Shown: positions 17,230 through 25,821 of the stretch, piece by piece
Layout of the letters: each line of letters begins with the position of its first letter
Position numbering within the stretch: the first letter of the stretch is position 1
Assembly: GCA_910588095.1 (NCBI GenBank)
Contig: CAJUQH010000013.1
Span: 1 to 60,465 of the forward strand
Direction of reading: 5' to 3'
Length of the DNA stretch: 60,465 bases
DNA from: an uncultured Eggerthellaceae bacterium
Lineage (GTDB): Bacteria; Actinomycetota; Coriobacteriia; Coriobacteriales; Eggerthellaceae
Translations under genes and position numbers: made by a program
Notes under the pieces: model-generated
What the model was told of the DNA's origin: nothing
The model's database searches: none
Seen by the model: only the letters and a program-made list of their open reading frames with translations

Positions 17230-17268
17230 AAAGCCCGCATCGGCCTTTGCTGGTGCGGGCTTTCTTTA
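17230..17268 (+). terminator. Intrinsic terminator of the ribosomal-protein cluster
   Basis: AAAGCCCGCA (17230-17239) and TGCGGGCTTT (17254-17263) make a 10-bp stem followed by CTTTATAAT. It stands 33 bp after adk and just before the next gene, which therefore needs its own promoter. Confidence 0.85.
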
Positions 17269-17278
17269 TAATAGGGCC

Positions 17279-19456
17279 ATGCCGACAGTGCGACAGAACA
17301 TACGCTACGGCCTCGATTACGTGAACCGCCACCATCGGGCCGTCATCGCGCACCTCGCAAAGCGCCTGGGCCTCATCGTGCTCATAGCGCTGGTGCTCGA
17401 GGTGTTCGTGTTCAACTTCAACTACTTCGCCACGGCGAACTACAGGCCCATCAACCTGAAGGATCAGATAGAGCTTCCAGAAGGCAGCGACGAGCTGCTC
17501 CGCTTGACCTCGGTCGACCACGTGATGGAGTTCAGCAACCTGAACACCAAGGTGAACAACGTGCGCATCGACTTCGACTCGAACCAGCCGGCGCAGAACC
17601 TCGACATAAAGATACAGTTCACCGACGAGGCGCATCTGACCTACTTCGACTCCACCGAGTACACGGTGGGCGTGCCTGTGGTGCAGGTTTCCACCTACTC
17701 GACGCAAAGCGAGTACATCAACCTGAACACCACTGGCTTGGTGAACAGCCTGCGCATCGAGATCGTCGGCGAGGACGTGCGGTACCCCATCAAGCTGTGG
17801 ACCGTGTCATTGAACGCGCACCATCCCTTCGACTTCAGCACGATGCGCTTCACCATGACGCTGGGCGTGTTGCTGCTGGCGTTCATGTTCCGGCCGCGGT
17901 CGGCCATCTACCGCATCAGCATCGTTGACCATCCGCGCCAGTCGAAGGCTGGCATCATCGCGGCGGTGGTCGTGGAGATGGCGGTGGCCAGCACGCTGCT
18001 GTTCTTCGGGTCGAACCTGGTGGGCGTGGCCACGCCCAGCTACAACCATGGCTCGTGGGACGGCGTGTCCATCGTCAACACGTTCGAGGTGGGCGGCGAC
18101 AACGCCCAGCAATACGCCGAGCTGGCGAAGTCGATGGCGTCGGGCAAGCTCTACCTTGAGGAGGAGCCGCCGCAATGGCTGCAGGACATGGCCGACCCCT
18201 ACGACAACGGCGCGCGGGCCGAGGCGCAAAAGGCCAGCGGCGAGCCCTATCTGTTCGACGTGGCTTACTACGACGGGCATTACTACGTGTACTTCGGCGT
18301 GGTGCCCGTGCTGCTGTTCTACCTGCCGTTCTATTTGCTGACCGGAGCCAACTTCCCGACGGCCATCGGGGTGCTGCTGGCGGCGTTCGCGTTCATACTG
18401 GGCTGCTCGTTGCTGCTCGACCGCTTCGCACGCTACCACTTCAAGCGCGTGTCGCTGGGCATCTACCTGCTGCTGCAGGTGCCGCTCGTGTTCTGTTGCG
18501 GCATCTTGTACCTGCTGAAGTTCCCCACCTTCTATTCGCTGCCCATCATGTGCGCGCTGGCGTTCAGCGTGTGGGGGCTGTACTGCTGGATGCGCGCGCG
18601 GCTGTCGCGCCATGCGTGCGCCTGGTACTTCGTGGGGTCGCTGTGCATGGCGCTGGTGGTGGGGTGCCGGCCGCAGTTCATCGTGCTGTCGCTGCTGGCC
18701 TTCCCGCTGTTCTGGCGGTCGTTCATCACCGAGCGCCGCATCATGACGCCCCAGGGCGCGCGGGAGTTCGCGTGCCTGGTGGCACCCTACCTGGTGGTGG
18801 CAGCAGGCATCATGGGGTACAACTACGCGCGGTTTGGCTCGCTCACCGACTTCGGGGCCAACTACAACCTCACGGTGAACGACATGACCAAGCGTGGCAT
18901 GAACGTGGGGCGCCTGGCGCCGGCGTTCTTCTCGTACTTCCTGCAGCCCCCGTGCGTCACGGGCGTGTTCCCGTTCCTGCAACCGGCGCCCTTCGAGACC
19001 ACCTACATGGGACAGACCATCAAGGAGGTCACGTTCGGCGGCGTGTTCGCGTGCCTGCCGGTGCTATGGATACTGGCGTTCGCGCCGCGCATCCTGGCTC
19101 TGCGCAAGCGCACGCGCCAGACGCGCACCATCATGGGCGTCATCATCGTACTGCTGGTTTCGGCGCTTGCGGTGGCGCTGCTCGACGCCGAGATGGCGGG
19201 CATCCTACAGCGGTACTACGCCGATTTCAGCTTCATGCTGCTGGCGGCCGTGGTGCTGCTGGCGTTCATCGTGAACGAGAACCTGCCGAATGCCTCGGCC
19301 GCTCGCGGGCTGCTGCTCAAGGTGATGCTAGTGCTGGTGAGCCTGAGCGTGCTGTACAGCGTGCTGCTGTGCTTCGTGCCTGAGACCGGCTGGTACTCCG
19401 ATGTGTACCCGTGGGCCTACGAGGACATCCTCGAGACGTTCCGGTTCTGGACGTAG
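17279..19456 (+). CDS. Large polytopic membrane protein, GT-C glycosyltransferase-like
   Basis: This 725-residue protein is not confidently named. A cytoplasmic N-terminus and first helix (about residues 28-48) are followed by a ~130-residue beta-rich extracytoplasmic region. About ten more hydrophobic helices follow from residue ~185. The loop VAYYDGHYYVYFGVVPVLLF and a preceding acidic/aromatic stretch resemble the GT-C lipid-linked sugar transferases and allied wall-polymer proteins of Gram-positives. It is monocistronic; its ATG is only ~10 bp after the adk terminator, so the promoter may overlap that terminator (TTTATAATAGGG could supply a -10). A role in cell-surface glycan assembly is inferred. 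No invariant catalytic residue could be assigned. Confidence 0.6.
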   Translation: MPTVRQNIRYGLDYVNRHHRAVIAHLAKRLGLIVLIALVLEVFVFNFNYFATANYRPINLKDQIELPEGSDELLRLTSVDHVMEFSNLNTKVNNVRIDFDSNQPAQNLDIKIQFTDEAHLTYFDSTEYTVGVPVVQVSTYSTQSEYINLNTTGLVNSLRIEIVGEDVRYPIKLWTVSLNAHHPFDFSTMRFTMTLGVLLLAFMFRPRSAIYRISIVDHPRQSKAGIIAAVVVEMAVASTLLFFGSNLVGVATPSYNHGSWDGVSIVNTFEVGGDNAQQYAELAKSMASGKLYLEEEPPQWLQDMADPYDNGARAEAQKASGEPYLFDVAYYDGHYYVYFGVVPVLLFYLPFYLLTGANFPTAIGVLLAAFAFILGCSLLLDRFARYHFKRVSLGIYLLLQVPLVFCCGILYLLKFPTFYSLPIMCALAFSVWGLYCWMRARLSRHACAWYFVGSLCMALVVGCRPQFIVLSLLAFPLFWRSFITERRIMTPQGAREFACLVAPYLVVAAGIMGYNYARFGSLTDFGANYNLTVNDMTKRGMNVGRLAPAFFSYFLQPPCVTGVFPFLQPAPFETTYMGQTIKEVTFGGVFACLPVLWILAFAPRILALRKRTRQTRTIMGVIIVLLVSALAVALLDAEMAGILQRYYADFSFMLLAAVVLLAFIVNENLPNASAARGLLLKVMLVLVSLSVLYSVLLCFVPETGWYSDVYPWAYEDILETFRFWT

Positions 19457-19483
19457 GGGAGGGCGCTGGCCTTTGCGCACGCC

Positions 19484-19524
19484 GTCATTCTGAGCGGAGC
19501 GCGTAGCGCGGAGTCGAAGAATCT
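19484..19524 (+). repeat. REP-like short repeat, intergenic copy
   Basis: The element begins GTCATTCTGAGCGGAGCGCG and ends CGGAGTCGAAGAATC, with a small palindromic centre (GCGCGTAGCGCG). Relatives of the same consensus are embedded in frame inside the genes of surface proteins B and C (22372-22415, 23027-23071, 44728-44759, 44761-44804). Confidence 0.65.
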
Positions 19525-19536
19525 AGGACCAGGAGC

Positions 19537-19756
19537 GGAAGCATTCAGCTTCCGCGACGCTTTATCATCGGCGCGGCACCAACCATGGGTGCTCGGGCTC
19601 CACGCTCCGCTTGCGGCCCTTGCGGGCCACTGCGCTCGCTCGTTTCAGCTTTTATATGCGCTCGCTTCGCTCGCTGGAAGCAGGAATGCTGTCACGAGTC
19701 GCCCTCGCGCCCATGCCTGGTGCCGCTTACCGTGAGGGGACGTAGCACTGCTCACG
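19537..19756 (-). repeat. Long inverted repeat, copy 2
   Basis: This is the reverse-complement partner of 873-1095, with near-identical landmarks in opposite order. It lies 69 bp from the stop of surface protein B, as copy 1 lies 16 bp from the stop of surface protein A. The two gene 3' ends converge on the segment between the repeats. Confidence 0.85.
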
Positions 19757-19824
19757 GAGCTGCGCGTATCAGCCTCGATCCTTGCCTTTCCACCACACGG
19801 ACAAGCATTCCGGCTACGACACTG

Positions 19825-22800
19825 CTAGAGACAGAATGCCGGAGCTATCGCCAGCTTTGTCCTGTGATCTATGTGCCCCCATCCAGTACCACTGCTAGTT
19901 GCGTTATCAAGCACATAGCAAAACCCATTAGCTTCTATGCGAGCAAGACGCGTCCACCATTGTCTTGCTGCGCCATCTGCTCCAAGCTTAATGGCTGTAC
20001 CCCAATTCACGTTCCCGCCGAAAGATGATATTCCCGACCTCACACCGCAAAGATCTTTCCAATACGAATAATGCGCCCCCTCATGGTTAAGCCACAAATT
20101 GCTTGAGCTGATATAGCCTCCTGAAAGCTCAGCAAATGAAGGCAGGAAAAGCTTATCTGATGTCACGCCGATCACATCGACATAGCTGGCATCACTGCCG
20201 CCTGCCCCTTGGTCACCCCCACCAAGCTTATTAGAAAATTTGTAGACCTCTTTCACGAAAGGATACACAGCAAGATGCGACGCGATATCGCCGCTTTTTG
20301 AAAGCGTCACTGTGCGCATCTCGCTCTCACGCCAACCTCCATCCGTAGTCGCACCTTCTTGGTTCATGGGCAACCCATCAAATAAGGCATCCATAAACTG
20401 GAAAGTTATGCCAGCGCGCTTAGCAACCTGGCTATCGAAATCGAAGGCAGAGGATGGGGCAACCGATAGTTCCACCGCATCATGGTTCAACCCCACCATC
20501 AGCAGTCGCACATATCCGGCACGCTTGCAGTTGGGCTGGTTGGCAGTGGCCGCAGAGCCTGTGTATCTCGCATAGATCTTAGCTTTTGCGTCAGAAGGAA
20601 GCAGCCCCTTGGAGGGAATGCCTTGATCGTGCATTATCTGGTTGTAAAGTGCGTAACAGGGTGAAGCCATACCTAGCTCAGAGATGCATCCAGCAGCGCC
20701 CACAATATCTGCCGTCCCATATACCTTGCCTCCATATTCGATATAGATATCCTCGCTAGATGAGCCCGTTGCCGAACCATGCATGTGGCCTGCAGCAAAG
20801 CAGTAGCTGATGTTCGCGATGGAGGCGGAAGCGCCTTCGCTGAGGGTTGAGAGCTTGTCGTAGTCGAGCTCGGTGGCAGTCTCTTGGAGGTTCAGGCGGT
20901 AGCCAAGCGAGAGGGTGCCTCCTGCAGGGATGGTGAACTCGTCTGCGGCAAAGGACCTCTCGAGTAGGATGTCGTCGAGGGAAAAGTCGACGGCACCTTC
21001 TGGTTTGGAGGCTGAGGTCGCATCCGGGTCCTTGAGGTCGTCTTCTTGTAGCTCGCCTGTTGCCGGATACAAGCTGAACAGCTTGTCATCTGTGCCGGAT
21101 ACGGTGCTGCCATCCTTCTTCTTGAGTATGTCGGAAGCACCTAAGCTCGTCGAGCCGTTGCCTTTGACTTGCTTTGACTCCAGGCCCACTATGCGAAGGT
21201 CAACTTCGGACTGGCTCTGCACCTTGCTCTGGCCGAAGGCGCTCGAGGCTAGTCCTTCCCTGCTCTCGTTTCCTTGGGTGACCACATCGGCATAGAACGT
21301 GACCGAGCTTGGCACGTCCACGCTGATGACGCTTGTCCAGCGAGCCGTGAGCTCCACTCGCCCGTCTTCTCCTGCGTAGTCTGGCAGCTTGGAGGCGTCC
21401 ACGTACCACTTGCCGTCCGTCTCGTCTTGGTAGACGAGGTCCTGGTCGATGGCTTCGGTACCCCCAGCATTGGGAATGATCCAACCTTGGAACACGTACC
21501 CTGGGCGCTTGGGGTCCTCGATCTCGACCTTCTCGCCAGCCTCTACCTGTTCACCCGCAATCGTCTGGTCAGGCTTGTCAGCTCCCGGGTAGTCCTCGTC
21601 GCCGGGCTCGGAAGACGTATCGAAGGAGAGGTCCTGGTCGTTGGGCCTCCATTGCGCGTAGAGAACCACCCGCGCATCAGCGCCTGTTGGGATGTCGAGA
21701 GCGCTTCCTTGGTAACGGGTGCCGCTGCCATCAGGCATGGTGTCCCATCCTTGGAACGAGTAGTTCTCCCGAACAGGATTGGGAAGCTCCACTTCAGAGC
21801 CAAGGGTGGCTGCGATATCGGGAATGCCAGCTATCCCGCTTTCCCCAACATCGAAAGCCACGGTGTAGTGCCATATGGCCGTGAGAACCCTGTTCGACAG
21901 TATGTGCCCATCTCCATTGCTAAGGTAGCCGCTAGGGCCGATTATTATCATGTCTCTTTTCGCGTAGTCCGAATACCCCCAGTATCCCCCGAAGACGTAC
22001 CCATTCCTCTGGGGCACGGTTATCTGGCGAATCTTGTTGCGCAAGCTTGAGTCCGAATACCAACCATCGCCGTTAGCCCTGCCATCTGTGTAGATGACCC
22101 TGGTCCCGGGGGTCGTGGCGCCATTGCCATCGAGGGTGACCACGTTGCAGGCTGCATAGATCGCAGCTGAGCCCAGAGCGGCATCGGCGGCCGCGCGATT
22201 GCCCGGGCAGACGGAGAAGCCCATTGCCGACCACAGAGAGACCCCCGCTCCTTCAGGCAAGGCAACCTGCACGCTAGCAGGGTCGACCTCTGGCAGATCG
22301 TCGTCGGTCGAGGCGAGGGCGACCATGGCGGTGAGCTGAGTGCTGGCTTCGTCTGCTTGGCCTTCGTTGGAGCCTTCGACTTCGGGACTTTCGGCCCCTT
22401 CGCTCAGGATGACGGATGCAGCAGGCAGGCTCACGGTCGGTATCGCATGGAATACGTCAGGACTGATGGAGGTGATGGTCGCAGGCGCGTTGATGGTCGT
22501 GAGCTTCGCGCAGGCCTCAAGCGCGCCAGCAGCTATGGTCGTGCAGCCCTCTCGTATGGTGGCCTCGGTGGCTCCAGCTGGAACGCGGAGCAGCGTTGCT
22601 AGGTCAGATGTATAGAGAAGACCATTCTCCGAGGCGAATGCTGCGCCGTCCTCCACGGAGATGGCATCCACCAGCGAGCAATGCGAGAACTTGCCAGGGT
22701 CTGCCACCTCCGCTTCCCTAGGAAGGAGGACGGCGCCCACCCTGCCCTCGGGAATGAGCAGGAGGCGGGTCTTGTCGGCGCTGTAGAGCGCGCCATCGAA

Positions 22801-23457
22801 AGATGAGTAGCCTTGGTTGCCTTCGGCGACAGAGACGTTGGCAACATCGCTTGAGCGGAATGCGCGGTCGTCGACGTCGGACACGCTCGCAGGCAGCTCG
22901 ACGTCCGTCACGCCCGAGAGGTAGAAGGCGTAGGGAGCAATGGAGGCGAGGGTGTAGGTGATGTTGGCGTAGGTGACGGTTTCGGGGAGGCTGGCAACGC
23001 CAGCTTCGCTGGCGTTGCTTTCATTGGATTCTTCGACTCCGGCAGCTTCGCTGCCTTCGCTCAGAATGACGGAAGGAACAACGCCGACGAGCTCGATAGT
23101 CGATTCATCGATGACCGCGTATGTGAGGCCGTCGACCGTGAAGGAGCCGATGACAGGTTCGCCATCGAGGGCAACGTCGGAGTTGATGAAGCTGTTTGGC
23201 TTTCCAGACAACCCCGATGCAAGCATCGGGGCTACAGGCGAGCCTTCTGTATTCTGCTCAGCACTGACTGCTTGGGACTCTCCGAGGGAAGAATTAGCAA
23301 AAGCATTCGACTGGTCGGGCAAGTCCGACGCTACGACTTCAACGGTATCTTTGCCTGTATCTTCTGCAAGTGCAGAAGCAGGTACTAAGGCAAGCGAAAG
23401 CGATGCTGCAACAAGGCAAGCAGATATCTTGCGTGCGAATGAGGCGGACGTTCCCAT
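19825..23457 (-). CDS. Secreted surface protein B (LRR, InlB-type repeats, DUF6273-like end)
   Basis: This is a 1210-residue secreted protein. A signal peptide covers residues 1-32 (ISACLVAASLSLALVPASALA). A variable linker follows, then BspA-type leucine-rich repeats at about 165-345 (IAPYAFYLSGVTDVELPASV, IREGCTTIAAGALEACAKLT). InlB/Listeria-Bacteroides-type repeats lie at about 480-740 (GYVFGGYWGY, YSFQGWDTMPDGSG, GYVFQGWIIP). A beta-rich spacer precedes a C-terminal DUF6273-like domain (about 930-1210). The first ~340 residues are close to surface protein C; the C-terminus is related to surface protein A. No LPXTG or transmembrane anchor is visible. Base composition is less GC-rich than its neighbours. 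Two REP-like repeats and two palindromes lie in frame inside the gene. It is preceded by a structured leader. An adhesin role is inferred. Confidence 0.85.
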   Translation of the reverse strand: MGTSASFARKISACLVAASLSLALVPASALAEDTGKDTVEVVASDLPDQSNAFANSSLGESQAVSAEQNTEGSPVAPMLASGLSGKPNSFINSDVALDGEPVIGSFTVDGLTYAVIDESTIELVGVVPSVILSEGSEAAGVEESNESNASEAGVASLPETVTYANITYTLASIAPYAFYLSGVTDVELPASVSDVDDRAFRSSDVANVSVAEGNQGYSSFDGALYSADKTRLLLIPEGRVGAVLLPREAEVADPGKFSHCSLVDAISVEDGAAFASENGLLYTSDLATLLRVPAGATEATIREGCTTIAAGALEACAKLTTINAPATITSISPDVFHAIPTVSLPAASVILSEGAESPEVEGSNEGQADEASTQLTAMVALASTDDDLPEVDPASVQVALPEGAGVSLWSAMGFSVCPGNRAAADAALGSAAIYAACNVVTLDGNGATTPGTRVIYTDGRANGDGWYSDSSLRNKIRQITVPQRNGYVFGGYWGYSDYAKRDMIIIGPSGYLSNGDGHILSNRVLTAIWHYTVAFDVGESGIAGIPDIAATLGSEVELPNPVRENYSFQGWDTMPDGSGTRYQGSALDIPTGADARVVLYAQWRPNDQDLSFDTSSEPGDEDYPGADKPDQTIAGEQVEAGEKVEIEDPKRPGYVFQGWIIPNAGGTEAIDQDLVYQDETDGKWYVDASKLPDYAGEDGRVELTARWTSVISVDVPSSVTFYADVVTQGNESREGLASSAFGQSKVQSQSEVDLRIVGLESKQVKGNGSTSLGASDILKKKDGSTVSGTDDKLFSLYPATGELQEDDLKDPDATSASKPEGAVDFSLDDILLERSFAADEFTIPAGGTLSLGYRLNLQETATELDYDKLSTLSEGASASIANISYCFAAGHMHGSATGSSSEDIYIEYGGKVYGTADIVGAAGCISELGMASPCYALYNQIMHDQGIPSKGLLPSDAKAKIYARYTGSAATANQPNCKRAGYVRLLMVGLNHDAVELSVAPSSAFDFDSQVAKRAGITFQFMDALFDGLPMNQEGATTDGGWRESEMRTVTLSKSGDIASHLAVYPFVKEVYKFSNKLGGGDQGAGGSDASYVDVIGVTSDKLFLPSFAELSGGYISSSNLWLNHEGAHYSYWKDLCGVRSGISSFGGNVNWGTAIKLGADGAARQWWTRLARIEANGFCYVLDNATSSGTGWGHIDHRTKLAIAPAFCL
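22372..22415 (-). repeat. REP-like repeat inside surface protein B, copy 1
   Basis: On the coding strand it runs from CGTCATCCTGAGCGAAG to CGAAGTCGAAGGCTCC, the same consensus as the intergenic copy at 19484. It is read in frame and supplies the linker VILSEGAESPEVEGS. Confidence 0.6.
22994..23018 (-). repeat. Perfect intragenic palindrome in surface protein B
   Basis: GCAACGCCAGC and GCTGGCGTTGC flank a 3-nt centre and encode part of NASEAGVAS. It sits next to the REP-like copy at 23027, within the variable linker between the signal region and the leucine-rich repeats. Confidence 0.6.
23027..23071 (-). repeat. REP-like repeat inside surface protein B, copy 2
   Basis: On the coding strand it starts CCGTCATTCTGAGCGAAGG and ends GGAGTCGAAGAATCC, the best intragenic match to the copy at 19484. 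It is translated in frame as VILSEGSEAAGVEESN. Confidence 0.65.
23212..23231 (-). repeat. Intragenic palindrome shared by proteins B and C
   Basis: CCCCGATGC and GCATCGGGG around a 2-nt centre. The same palindrome is at 43919-43938 in the gene for protein C, at the same codons (APMLASGL). Confidence 0.6.
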
Positions 23458-23567
23458 GCGGCCGACTCCTCCCGAGTATGTAGTTTCCCGTCATACTGCG
23501 GAGGAAGCCACGCGACCTGTGTTGCCCCTTCGAGGTGTTCTCATCCCCGAAGGCGTTCTCGAACGAG

Positions 23568-23737
23568 GAGGGCATCCACCACAGTCGCTCAACCGCGAGA
23601 TTACGCATAATTCCGAAATACCTTCGAAGCAAGAATCTCGATAGGCAGATGCCCTCTTCATAGCTTGCTTTAGAAGACATTTCGGAAGTTATCTATTCGG
23701 TTATGCGCAATACCCCATGCGGGGATCGCGGTTGAGC
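23568..23737 (-). promoter_or_regulatory. Conserved structured leader upstream of surface protein B
   Basis: Read on the minus strand, a long imperfect hairpin pairs 23726-23737 with 23587-23598 (12 bp), 23701-23711 with 23600-23610, 23679-23687 with 23611-23619, and 23664-23670 with 23627-23633. A ~30-nt apical loop contains GAGGGCATC (23648-23656). Just 3' of the hairpin stands GATGCCCTC (23568-23576), able to pair with the loop as a pseudoknot. A 13-nt bulge carries CCGAATAG. The loop, the bulge and the 3' flank GCGACTGTGGTGGATGCCCTCC are identical or nearly so in the leader of protein C, while the helices differ yet stay paired. The ligand or function is unknown. Confidence 0.65.
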
Positions 23738-24141
23738 ATCTTGCAGTCTAGCAAGCCTCTTCATGGATGGCAAGTTGGGGCAAAGGGGCTTAAGGGGCGT
23801 GTGAAGCCATGCATAGAGCGTTGTGGCAATCGTCAGCGGGTTGTTCAGCACAGTTGCTGCTCCTGCAACAGGCGCTCACAGCCGCCTCAAGCGGCGAGGT
23901 GGGCCTCGTTACAGAACTGTAGGCACTGTACGGGCCATCTTTCACTATAATGAGGGCATTGCAAAAGGGGAGGAACGTCCATGCGATGCCTACGCACCGG
24001 CGCATTGCGCCTTTGCAGCGTCGCCGCACCTGGATCCAGCGTGCGCGGGCATTCCGGCACTAAGGGGGCGCCCTGCTTCCCCTGGAGGGGCGCGCCGCCG
24101 CGGCGCACCATCTGCCCGGCGGTACTGAAAAAGGAGGACGG
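23738..24141. other. Gene-free stretch upstream of the NhaC-type antiporter
   Basis: No gene with a plausible ribosome binding site is seen in about 400 bp. A TATAAT box lies at 23946-23951, with only a weak -35 (GCACTG at 23923). The segment also contains the likely promoter region of the divergent surface protein B leader. Confidence 0.5.
23946..23951 (+). promoter_or_regulatory. Putative -10 box for the antiporter gene
   Basis: A perfect TATAAT preceded by TTCAC, ~190 bp before the antiporter start. The -35 is poor, so this is only a candidate. Confidence 0.35.
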
Positions 24142-25803
24142 ATGGAAGGGTTCGACCTAGTCATTTGCGGTGCGTGGTCGATCGTCCCGCCGCTGCTGGC
24201 CCTGGGCTTGGCGCTTATCACCAAAGAGGTGTATTCGTCGCTGACCGTGGGCGTGCTCGTGGGCATGGTCATCTACCAGTTCACGCTCAATGGGGCAGGG
24301 GGTGAGCAGCTCATCTCGTCGTTCGCGATGGTGCCCCAGATGATGGCCGAGCAGATAGCCGGCAACGGAGCGCTATTGCTCTTTCTTGCGTTATTGGGGG
24401 CGCTCACGGTGGTCATCGGCGTGAGCGGCGGCGCCCGCGCCTATGCCGATTGGGTGTCGAAGCACATCAAGAACGCCAAGCTGGCCCAGCTGCTCACAGC
24501 CATCTTGGGCATCATCATCTTCGTCGACGACTACTTCAACTGCCTGACCGTGGGCGCCGTCATGCGCCCCATCACCGACCGCTTCCATGTGAGCCGCGAG
24601 AAGCTGGCCTGGATCATCGACTCCACGGCTGCCCCGGTGTGCATCATCGCGCCAGTGTCGTCATGGGCAGTGGCGGTTGGCGGCTACCTGGGCGACGACG
24701 GCTTCAACACGTTCGTGGCCTCTATCCCGTACAACTTCTACGCGCTGCTGACCATCTTCTTCGTGTTCTTCCTTCTCATCATGGGGCTCGACTTCGGCTC
24801 CATGCGCGCGGCGCAGGACGCGGCGGCGGGCAACCCGGTGCCGGCCGAGGACGCTGTCGAGGAGGCGCGCCTGCTCAAGAAGGTGGTCAAAGCCGAGCAT
24901 GACGCCACGGCCATGTCGCCGCAGGTCACCGAGCGGGCCGACATCGAGGATGCCGCGGCCGAGGCGCTCGAGGAGTACAAGGGCCTGCCCATATCAGAGA
25001 AGGGCCGCGTGTTCGACCTTATCGTGCCCATCGTGGTGCTCATCCTGTTCGCCATCCTGGGCATGTTGTACATGGGCGGCTTCTTCCAGGGCGTCGACTT
25101 CGCCACGGCTGTGGGCGAGAACCCGGTCATGGGCCTGTGCATAGGCGTGTGCGTGGCGTTGGTGGTGGCTGCCGCCATGTTCCTGCCGCGCAAGCTGACC
25201 ACGTTGGGCGGCTTCATGGGCGCCATGTCGGAAGGCGTGCGCTCGATGGTGGGCGCCATCATGATATTGGTGCTGGCTTGGAGCTTGGGCGGCACGTGCC
25301 GCTACCTGCTGGGCACTGGCGAGTTCGTGTCGGGCTTCCTGGGCGGCTTGGGCGTGGGGCTGGACTTCCTGCCGGCGGTCATCTTCCTGGTGGCGGCGTT
25401 CATCGGCTTCGCCATGGGTACCAGCTGGGGCACCGTGGCGCTCATACTGCCTATCGTCATAGGCGTGTTCGATGCGTCTGACCCGCTGTTCCTGGTGGCG
25501 GTGGGCGCGACGCTGGCCGGTGCGGTCTACGGCGACCACATCTCGCCCATCTCGGACACCACCATCCTGAGCTCGGCCGGCGCCAAGTGCAACCACCTGC
25601 GCCACGTGGCCACGCAGATACCTTACGCCACGCTGGTCATGGTGGTGTGCTTTGCCGGCTACCTGGTGGCGGGCTTCACCAAGAGCCCGTGGATATCGCT
25701 GGCGGGCGGTGTCGTGCTGGTGGCGGTGCTGGCTATCCTGCTCGGCAAGATGAGCGCGCGGAAGGCGAACGCCGAAGCGGTGGCGGAGGCTGTCACGCAA
25801 TAG
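24142..25803 (+). CDS. NhaC-family Na+/H+ antiporter or related solute exchanger
   Basis: This 553-residue membrane protein of 11-13 helices has the NhaC-type core: IFVDDYFNCLTVGAVMRPI around residue 130, a preceding GIIIFVDD helix, AFIGFAMGTSWGTVALILPI and GAVYGDHISPISDTTILSSAGA. The last two are strongly conserved in this superfamily. A hydrophilic loop (about 220-280) divides two halves. The family includes Na+/H+ and malate/lactate exchangers and related uncharacterised transporters, so the substrate cannot be fixed. AAAAAGGAGGACGG precedes the ATG. The gene is monocistronic and ends at the 15-bp hairpin terminator repeat. Confidence 0.85.
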   Translation: MEGFDLVICGAWSIVPPLLALGLALITKEVYSSLTVGVLVGMVIYQFTLNGAGGEQLISSFAMVPQMMAEQIAGNGALLLFLALLGALTVVIGVSGGARAYADWVSKHIKNAKLAQLLTAILGIIIFVDDYFNCLTVGAVMRPITDRFHVSREKLAWIIDSTAAPVCIIAPVSSWAVAVGGYLGDDGFNTFVASIPYNFYALLTIFFVFFLLIMGLDFGSMRAAQDAAAGNPVPAEDAVEEARLLKKVVKAEHDATAMSPQVTERADIEDAAAEALEEYKGLPISEKGRVFDLIVPIVVLILFAILGMLYMGGFFQGVDFATAVGENPVMGLCIGVCVALVVAAAMFLPRKLTTLGGFMGAMSEGVRSMVGAIMILVLAWSLGGTCRYLLGTGEFVSGFLGGLGVGLDFLPAVIFLVAAFIGFAMGTSWGTVALILPIVIGVFDASDPLFLVAVGATLAGAVYGDHISPISDTTILSSAGAKCNHLRHVATQIPYATLVMVVCFAGYLVAGFTKSPWISLAGGVVLVAVLAILLGKMSARKANAEAVAEAVTQ

Positions 25804-25821
25804 CCGCCTGGGTTCGCAGAG

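Larger units (their letters stand above)
19457..19824. other. Gene-free stretch with repeats between two convergent genes
   Basis: No gene is seen. It holds a dispersed short repeat (19484-19524), a GCGGAAGC/GCTTCCGC hairpin at ~19536-19554 that may terminate the upstream gene, and the second copy of the long inverted repeat (19537-19756). Confidence 0.65.

Noticed and set aside
23568..23737. Cobalamin, c-di-GMP or c-di-AMP riboswitch
   Set aside because: The diagnostic conserved cores of these aptamers as I know them (such as GCCACTG with GGGAAGG boxes) are absent; the invariant segments here are different.
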